Shown piece by piece: positions 59,354-64,000 of a stretch of 64,000 nucleotides of DNA. Under the pieces are notes generated by a model. The model did not search any database. It was not told the origin of the DNA and saw only the letters and a list, made by a program, of their open reading frames with translations. A program made the position numbers and the translations under genes. The stretch lies in assembly GCA_003252075.1 (NCBI GenBank), contig QKDO01000102.1, positions 1 through 64,000 of the forward strand, given 5' to 3'. Position 1 is the stretch's first letter, and each line of letters starts with the position of its first letter. This DNA is from Nitrospirota bacterium (GTDB taxonomy: Bacteria; Nitrospirota; Thermodesulfovibrionia; Thermodesulfovibrionales; UBA6898).

Positions 59354-59800
59354 TTACGTGTCCTTGTTCACTTCTGACTGTTTACTGCTCCGGTTTTCTT
59401 CTTTCACCTTCACCGGCATAGCCATAAATGAGCGGCCCGGCATCCAGTCGAAGCTCGGAAACCGGAATGTCCCACCGAATATATCTCGGACTCCTGCGAT
59501 AAAAAGACCGGTGATGACCGCTATGATAACGGCGAAATCTGCAATAACGTAGGTTCTGACTAAATTTTCGGCATAAGCTGCATAGACCTGAGTGATATAT
59601 TTCGGAAGAACGTACATTAAAAGATGTGCTGCTCCCGCTACGATTGAGAGAATCAGCAAAGGAGGCGCCTTATAATAAGACTGAGAGGGTTTGCCCGGTA
59701 AGGGCCCCCTCTGTTCGATTTTCACCTTTTCTCCCGTCTCAAAATTCCAGTACGTTCCAACGCCTACTGTTTCACCGCCGACTCCCCTGAATCTTGCCAT
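59354..59800 (-). CDS. Two-helix membrane protein (hypothetical)
   Basis: A 148-residue protein. A soluble N-terminal part (MARFRGVGGETVGVGTYWNF), probably cytoplasmic, with a small beta motif is followed by two membrane helices (APPLLILSIVAGAAHLLMYV and YVIADFAVIIAVITGLFIAG) and a charged tail. GGAGAAAGGAAG precedes the ATG at 59800. I do not recognise the family. Confidence 0.65.
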   Translation of the reverse strand: MARFRGVGGETVGVGTYWNFETGEKVKIEQRGPLPGKPSQSYYKAPPLLILSIVAGAAHLLMYVLPKYITQVYAAYAENLVRTYVIADFAVIIAVITGLFIAGVRDIFGGTFRFPSFDWMPGRSFMAMPVKVKEENRSSKQSEVNKDT

Positions 59801-60224
59801 CTTCCTTTCTCCTTTCAGCGAGGTCACCTTCCAGGGTGCCATAGCATTAAAACTTATAAATTCATAAGCTAAACTTATCTTTATCCATAATAATTAATTA
59901 TAAACTTATTGTCAATGCTTATTACTAGAAAATCTATTAAATATAATTATAGATCTTACATTGTTTCTTTATGATTTGTAGGACATGCTGATATCTAAGG
60001 AGAGTCATCAGATGATACGATATGGCCCGCCAAAGAAAACCCTGCGAGGCAGCAGATGCATCTGCGTTTCATCGGTATCGCAGGCAGCCATTTAGCATTG
60101 ATCTGTCTGTCATGGCTGCATCAGGCATGGACCTCTGTATCGAACGTCAGAGTGACGCTTCGTAAAGACCTACGAAATATGCATAAAGAATCATTCTGTG
60201 GGGGGGTGTGTAGTACTGCAATCT

Positions 60225-60440
60225 TCATACATATAGTTTAGTTGGAACTTCCTGTAATACCCTCGCGTAGTGAACTGCTTGTTCACGTCTTCTCGGAGAT
60301 ATGGCATGCGTGTCTTTGTCAAAGATTACCGGACTGAAACTGGAAGTTTCTCCTGCAGTGTCACGAGAGCACATGAAGTGGGCGGCCGACACAGGGGAAC
60401 CATCTGCGCGTGTCACGGTAGCTCCGCCCACTGCGTTCAT
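60225..60440 (-). pseudogene. Possible relic with FlgM-like N-terminal half
   Basis: A 71-codon frame whose second half reads DKDTHAISPRRREQAVHYAR and then VLQEVP before drifting to a stop. The D-x-ISP-RE-A-x-L-x-VP pattern recalls the middle of anti-sigma-28 factor FlgM, but the FlgM C-terminal helices are missing and the start has no good ribosome site. It could equally be a chance frame. Confidence 0.25.
60377..60432. repeat. 9-bp perfect inverted repeat with nested arms
   Basis: AGTGGGCGG (60377-60385) and CCGCCCACT (60424-60432) enclose a second, smaller pairing GACAC/GTGTC. It is about 90 bp upstream of ppdK. No poly-T follows on either strand. Confidence 0.4.
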
Positions 60441-60523
60441 CCATAATATCAGTAAAATATTGAAATTTGCCTGAGTGCTGAGGTAGTCTATACGACTGCA
60501 AAATTATTATCGGGAGGGTCTTT

Positions 60524-63265
60524 ATGGCGAGCAAACCAGCAAAAAAGTATATCTATTTCTTCGGCGCAGGGAAAGCGGATGGAAAATCTGAGATGAAAAA
60601 TCTCCTCGGGGGCAAGGGAGCTAACCTTGCAGAAATGACGAACCTCGGGATTCCGGTACCGGCTGGCTTCACCATTACCACAGAAGTCTGCACACTCTAT
60701 TATAAGAATAAGAGAAAATATCCCGGGGAACTTGCAGGTCAGGTTGAAGCTGCTATCTCTCGGGTTGAGAAGATCATGGGGAAGAAATTTGGCGACCCGG
60801 CAAATCCGCTGCTGGTCTCTGTCCGGTCCGGTGCGCGGAGCTCCATGCCGGGCATGATGGAAACGGTTCTTAATGTCGGTCTCACCACGAAAACCATACC
60901 TGGTTTGATCAGCAAGATGAATAACGAGCGGTTTGTCTATGATGCCTATCGTCGTCTGATGATGATGTACTCTGACGTCGTTATGGAGAAAGCAGCCGGA
61001 ATAGAGCCGAAGGATGGACACGGCATCAGGCACAAGTTGGAACATGCTATGGAAACGATGAAAAAGCGTAAAGGTCACAAGAGTGATACTGATCTTACGG
61101 TCAGCGATCTGAAGCTTCTCTGTGAAGAATTCAAGGAGATTATCAAACAGACGCTTCATAGGGCATTTCCTGATGATCCAAAGGAGCAGCTCTGGGGGGG
61201 AATAAGTGCGGTATTTCAGTCCTGGATGGGGAAACGCGCTGTTTCCTACCGGAAGATTGAGAAGATTCCCGAGGAATGGGGGACAGCAGTAAATGTCCAG
61301 TCCATGGTCTTCGGAAATACGGGCGACGCTTCAGCAACCGGCGTTGCCTTTACCCGCAATCCTGCGACAGGCGAAAATATGTTTTTCGGAGAGTGGCTGC
61401 CGAATGCGCAGGGCGAGGACGTCGTTGCGGGCATCAGAACGCCGAACCCGGTGAACAAGGCCGGCAAAACTGCTGACACAAAACACCTTCCATCATTGGA
61501 AGAGAATATGCCGAAGTTGTATAAGGAGCTTTTCGCTATTGAGAAGAAACTCGAGAAACACTACAGAGATATGCAGGACATAGAGTTCACTATCGAGGAC
61601 GGAAGGCTCTGGATGCTGCAGACCAGGATCGGAAAACGCAACGGACAGGCTGCTATCCGTATGGCAGTTGAAATGGTTAATGAAAAGTTGATAACCAAAG
61701 ACGTGGCGCTCATAAGGGTCAAGCCTGAACAGCTCGATGAGCTCCTGCATCCGAGCGTTGATCCGGTCGCAGAGAAAAATGCTGTTACGCTGGCGAAGGG
61801 CTTGCCGGCAGGTCCCGGCGGAGCTCTTGGAAAAGTGGTATTCACGGCTGACGATGCAGAGGCTTGGGCAAAAAGAGGGGAAAAGGTCATACTTGTCAGA
61901 AACGAGACCTCGCCTGAAGATGTGCACGGAATGCATGCTGCAGAGGCGATCCTGACGGCCAAGGGTGGCATGACAAGTCATGCTGCCCTCGTTGCACGCG
62001 GATGGGGCAAGTGTTGCATCGTCGGCTGTTCGGATCTCGATATCGATGTCAACAAAAAAGAGATCCAGGTGAACGGACACAGCGTAAAAGAAGGCGACTG
62101 GATTACGCTAAACGGCACGAAAGGACGCGTATATGCGGGAAAGCTCGACCTTCTGCCTGCTGACCCTGAGCACAATCCGTGGTACAAGCAGCTTATGAAA
62201 TGGGCTGATGTGTACCGTACTCTCAAGGTCAGGACGAATGCAGACACGCCGAATGATTCCACCATAGCCCGTAACTTCGGTGCCGAGGGCATTGGCCTTT
62301 GCAGGACAGAGCATATGTTCTTCGGACCTGACCGGATAAAAGCAGTGAGAGAAATGATCCTATCGGACAAGATTGAAGGCAGAAAGAAGGCACTTGCAAA
62401 ACTCCTCCCGTTCCAGAAAAGCGACTTCATCGGCATATTCCAGGCGATGGCGGGCTTGCCGGTCACAATCAGACTTCTCGATCCACCTCTCCATGAGTTT
62501 CTGCCGCATACGGATGAGGAACTCAGGGAACTTGCGGATGATATGCATGTTTCGTTTGACAGGCTGAATGCCAAGAACAAGTCCTTGCATGAATTTAACC
62601 CCATGCTGGGACACCGCGGATGCCGACTAGGGGTCACCTATCCGGAGATCTACGAGATGCAGGCACAGGCCATTATGGAGGCGGCCTGCGAGCTGGCAAA
62701 ACAGAAGATAAAGGTGATCCCTGAGATTATGATCCCCCTTGTCGGTCATGTCAACGAGCTCATTGCGATGAAGAAAGTCGTTGTTGATACTGCTGAACGG
62801 GTTAAGAAGACCTATAACGTCAAACTTGCATACACGGTCGGCACCATGATCGAGCTCCCGAGGGCATGCGTGACCTCGGCCGAGATCGCACAGGTCGCTG
62901 ATTTTTATTCATTCGGAACAAATGACCTCACCCAGACCGTCTACGGCCTTTCCCGTGACGATGCCGGCAGGTTCCTGCCATTTTATGTTGAAAACGGCAT
63001 ACTGAAAGACGATCCTTTCATCACTATAGATCAGGAGGGTGTCGGTGCCTTCATGAAGATTGCTGTCGATTATGGCAGGAAGGCAAAGAAGAACCTCAAG
63101 CTTGGAATCTGTGGCGAACATGGCGGAGAGCCAAAATCCGTCGAATTCTGCCATTTCTTAGGACTGAATTACGTTAGCTGCTCCCCGTTCCGTGTCCCGA
63201 TTGCTCGTTTTGCTGCAGCACAGGCAGCGATCAAGGGCAAGGACAAAGGAAAAAAGAAGAAATAG
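60524..63265 (+). CDS. ppdK: Pyruvate, phosphate dikinase
   Basis: A 913-residue enzyme interconverting pyruvate, ATP and Pi with phosphoenolpyruvate, AMP and PPi. N-terminal ATP-grasp domain: LLGGKGANLAEMTNLGIPVP and SVRSGARSSMPGMMETVLNV. Phospho-histidine domain: GGMTSHAALVARGWGK with catalytic His ~486. C-terminal TIM barrel: GIGLCRTEHMFF, PMLGHRGCRLGVTYPEIYEM, SFGTNDLTQTVYGLSRDDAG and LGICGEHGGEP (catalytic Cys). The Lys-rich tail (GKDKGKKKK) is slightly longer than usual. GGGAGGG precedes the ATG. In this kind of organism it probably supports gluconeogenesis or reductive carbon fixation. Confidence 0.97.
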   Translation: MASKPAKKYIYFFGAGKADGKSEMKNLLGGKGANLAEMTNLGIPVPAGFTITTEVCTLYYKNKRKYPGELAGQVEAAISRVEKIMGKKFGDPANPLLVSVRSGARSSMPGMMETVLNVGLTTKTIPGLISKMNNERFVYDAYRRLMMMYSDVVMEKAAGIEPKDGHGIRHKLEHAMETMKKRKGHKSDTDLTVSDLKLLCEEFKEIIKQTLHRAFPDDPKEQLWGGISAVFQSWMGKRAVSYRKIEKIPEEWGTAVNVQSMVFGNTGDASATGVAFTRNPATGENMFFGEWLPNAQGEDVVAGIRTPNPVNKAGKTADTKHLPSLEENMPKLYKELFAIEKKLEKHYRDMQDIEFTIEDGRLWMLQTRIGKRNGQAAIRMAVEMVNEKLITKDVALIRVKPEQLDELLHPSVDPVAEKNAVTLAKGLPAGPGGALGKVVFTADDAEAWAKRGEKVILVRNETSPEDVHGMHAAEAILTAKGGMTSHAALVARGWGKCCIVGCSDLDIDVNKKEIQVNGHSVKEGDWITLNGTKGRVYAGKLDLLPADPEHNPWYKQLMKWADVYRTLKVRTNADTPNDSTIARNFGAEGIGLCRTEHMFFGPDRIKAVREMILSDKIEGRKKALAKLLPFQKSDFIGIFQAMAGLPVTIRLLDPPLHEFLPHTDEELRELADDMHVSFDRLNAKNKSLHEFNPMLGHRGCRLGVTYPEIYEMQAQAIMEAACELAKQKIKVIPEIMIPLVGHVNELIAMKKVVVDTAERVKKTYNVKLAYTVGTMIELPRACVTSAEIAQVADFYSFGTNDLTQTVYGLSRDDAGRFLPFYVENGILKDDPFITIDQEGVGAFMKIAVDYGRKAKKNLKLGICGEHGGEPKSVEFCHFLGLNYVSCSPFRVPIARFAAAQAAIKGKDKGKKKK

Positions 63266-63288
63266 ATTATTCTATACAGGCCTCTTGA

Positions 63289-63317
63289 CGAGGATGGGGC
63301 TCTCAACCCCATCCTCG
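63289..63317 (+). terminator. GC-rich hairpin after ppdK
   Basis: CGAGGATGGGG and CCCCATCCTCG pair perfectly around a 7-nt loop 24 bp after the ppdK stop. Only a short T run follows, so termination may need Rho or be partial. Confidence 0.6.
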
Positions 63318-63480
63318 TTCGCCACAGTTCTTCTGTCTCGGCCATGCTCATTCTACTTGCACTGATTATCGTTAAATGAGTTAATTGTCCCTGATCTGTA
63401 CCTACCTGATAAACACAACTTCAAGTTGACAATGAGCGCAAAAATGCTTTTAAAATAGAGTGCTTTTAAGGGAGATCGTC

Positions 63481-64000
63481 ATGAGACTTTCCGATGCCAG
63501 GAAATACATTCAGCAACTCCACAGGCGGCAGAACAATCCGTTCCTCTGGCCTGATTTCCTTACCGGCCTTCCTGACAAGGTCGCCATTCTCAAGAAGCTG
63601 GAGGATGTCTATCCAAAGCTCGGTAAGATCTCCGTTGCATATGTAAGAATAGCGAACATTCATTCATATGTTATTAAATATGGTCCGAATCATCATGCGG
63701 ATATCATTCAGTGGGCGGCGGCTATTCTTAAGACATCTGCAGATCGGTGCAATAATGGCTTTGCCGGGACCTTAAGCACGCATGATTTTATGGTCATATG
63801 CGAATCCCGGGAGATGACGAAACTTATGGACGAGGCGGCTCGTCTCTTTGAGAAGCAGATGCGTAAGTATTATTCGCAGAAGGATCTGAAGGATCGGACG
63901 ACTCTCTCATTTGCAAGGGACAGGGGGACAGGCATTAGGATTGGACTCGTGAAACTTGTTTACATCATTGCAGACAAGAAACTATCAGTAGAAGGAGGCG
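63481..64000 (+). CDS. Degenerate GGDEF-like protein, partial (C-terminus beyond the window)
   Basis: Starts at ATG 63481 after GGGAGA; 173 codons are visible. After ~45 residues comes KISVAYVRIANIHSYVIKYG, then ADIIQWAAAILKTSA, STHDFMVICES and MRKYYSQKDLKD. The order and hydrophobic pattern match a GGDEF domain (the D-D-F-x-x-N-x-x-YG start and the GG[D/E]EF turn), but the signature turn reads STHDF. It therefore probably cannot synthesise c-di-GMP and may be a receptor or scaffold. The RDRGTGIRIGLV segment is where such proteins often have the second half-domain. Confidence 0.6.
   Translation, partial: MRLSDARKYIQQLHRRQNNPFLWPDFLTGLPDKVAILKKLEDVYPKLGKISVAYVRIANIHSYVIKYGPNHHADIIQWAAAILKTSADRCNNGFAGTLSTHDFMVICESREMTKLMDEAARLFEKQMRKYYSQKDLKDRTTLSFARDRGTGIRIGLVKLVYIIADKKLSVEGG

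Larger units (their letters stand above)
59843..60523. other. 680-bp intergenic region, partly A+T-rich
   Basis: 59860-59990 is markedly A+T-rich and probably holds the promoter of the minus-strand membrane-protein gene. A 27-codon frame with AAGGAG lies at 60013-60096. The rest contains a possible gene relic (60225-60440) and a strong inverted repeat (60377-60432). The ppdK ribosome site GGGAGGG ends the region. Confidence 0.5.

Noticed and set aside
1-64000. tRNA genes, rRNA genes, CRISPR arrays and intact insertion sequences
   Set aside because: A manual read found no T-loop/acceptor patterns, no regularly spaced repeats and no intact transposase. A tRNAscan and repeat search would be the decisive check.

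Overview
The window is bacterial chromosome from a Gram-negative, flavin-, haem- and Fe-S-rich organism. The gene mix points to the Nitrospirota or a neighbouring deep-branching anaerobic lineage. It includes pyruvate phosphate dikinase, a two-subunit 2-oxoacid:ferredoxin oxidoreductase pair, pyruvoyl-dependent arginine decarboxylase, a c-haem DUF3365 sensor, small c-type cytochromes, type IV pilus genes and several c-di-GMP proteins. The phylum is an inference from memory of gene content; no search was run. No rRNA, tRNA, CRISPR array or intact mobile element was seen.

Layout. 1-12.6 kb is mixed metabolism and signalling: the 5' part of arginine decarboxylase, an RMD1-like membrane protein, an MBL hydrolase, MalQ, GreB, Fe-S and Cys-rich proteins, a YycJ-type MBL nuclease, a c-haem sensor kinase homologue without the phospho-accepting His, a cytochrome c and a DUF445 protein. 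13-26 kb holds ferritin-like proteins, PilT with a DUF4388/GAF-like partner, a PAS-GGDEF-EAL protein, and a minus-strand run of a RelA/SpoT-like protein, CvfB and TrmJ. 28.5-30.1 kb is a decayed patch with a cobalamin-riboswitch-like element, a small intact gene, a globin-like pseudogene and an IS200/IS605 transposase relic. 30.1-34.6 kb (minus) runs GGDEF-korB-korC-argA-zupT-methyltransferase. 34.7-40.9 kb (plus) runs rimP-nusA-recG-coiled coil-pilD-sensor kinase. 41-53.2 kb is one long minus-strand run: argH, a fn3 lipoprotein, gmhA, ruvC, ruvA, ruvB, queH, DUF2905, spoIID-like, queA, SPOR, phoH, HD, ybeY and a DgkA-PAP2 fusion. 53.7-56.8 kb (minus) is surE, an FAD dehydrogenase, pcm and an OB-fold lipoprotein. 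57-59.2 kb (plus) is purM, an M23 peptidase and a bactofilin. The window ends with a membrane protein, PPDK and the start of a degenerate GGDEF protein.

How the genes connect. Arginine synthesis (argA-type acetyltransferase, argH) and breakdown to agmatine (arginine decarboxylase) are both present. PPDK and the 2-oxoacid oxidoreductase belong to anaplerotic or reductive carbon metabolism. PilT, PilD and the DUF4388 protein, with four GGDEF-type proteins, suggest c-di-GMP-linked surface motility. QueA and QueH give the last two queuosine steps. RuvABC and RecG handle recombination intermediates. SPOR, SpoIID-like, M23, bactofilin and the DgkA-PAP2 fusion serve the envelope.

The most distinctive pattern is non-coding. 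Several genes have no Shine-Dalgarno sequence but carry a promoter -10 box 6-8 nt before the ATG. Three of them have the full arrangement -35/17 bp/-10/8 nt/ATG, which predicts leaderless mRNAs.
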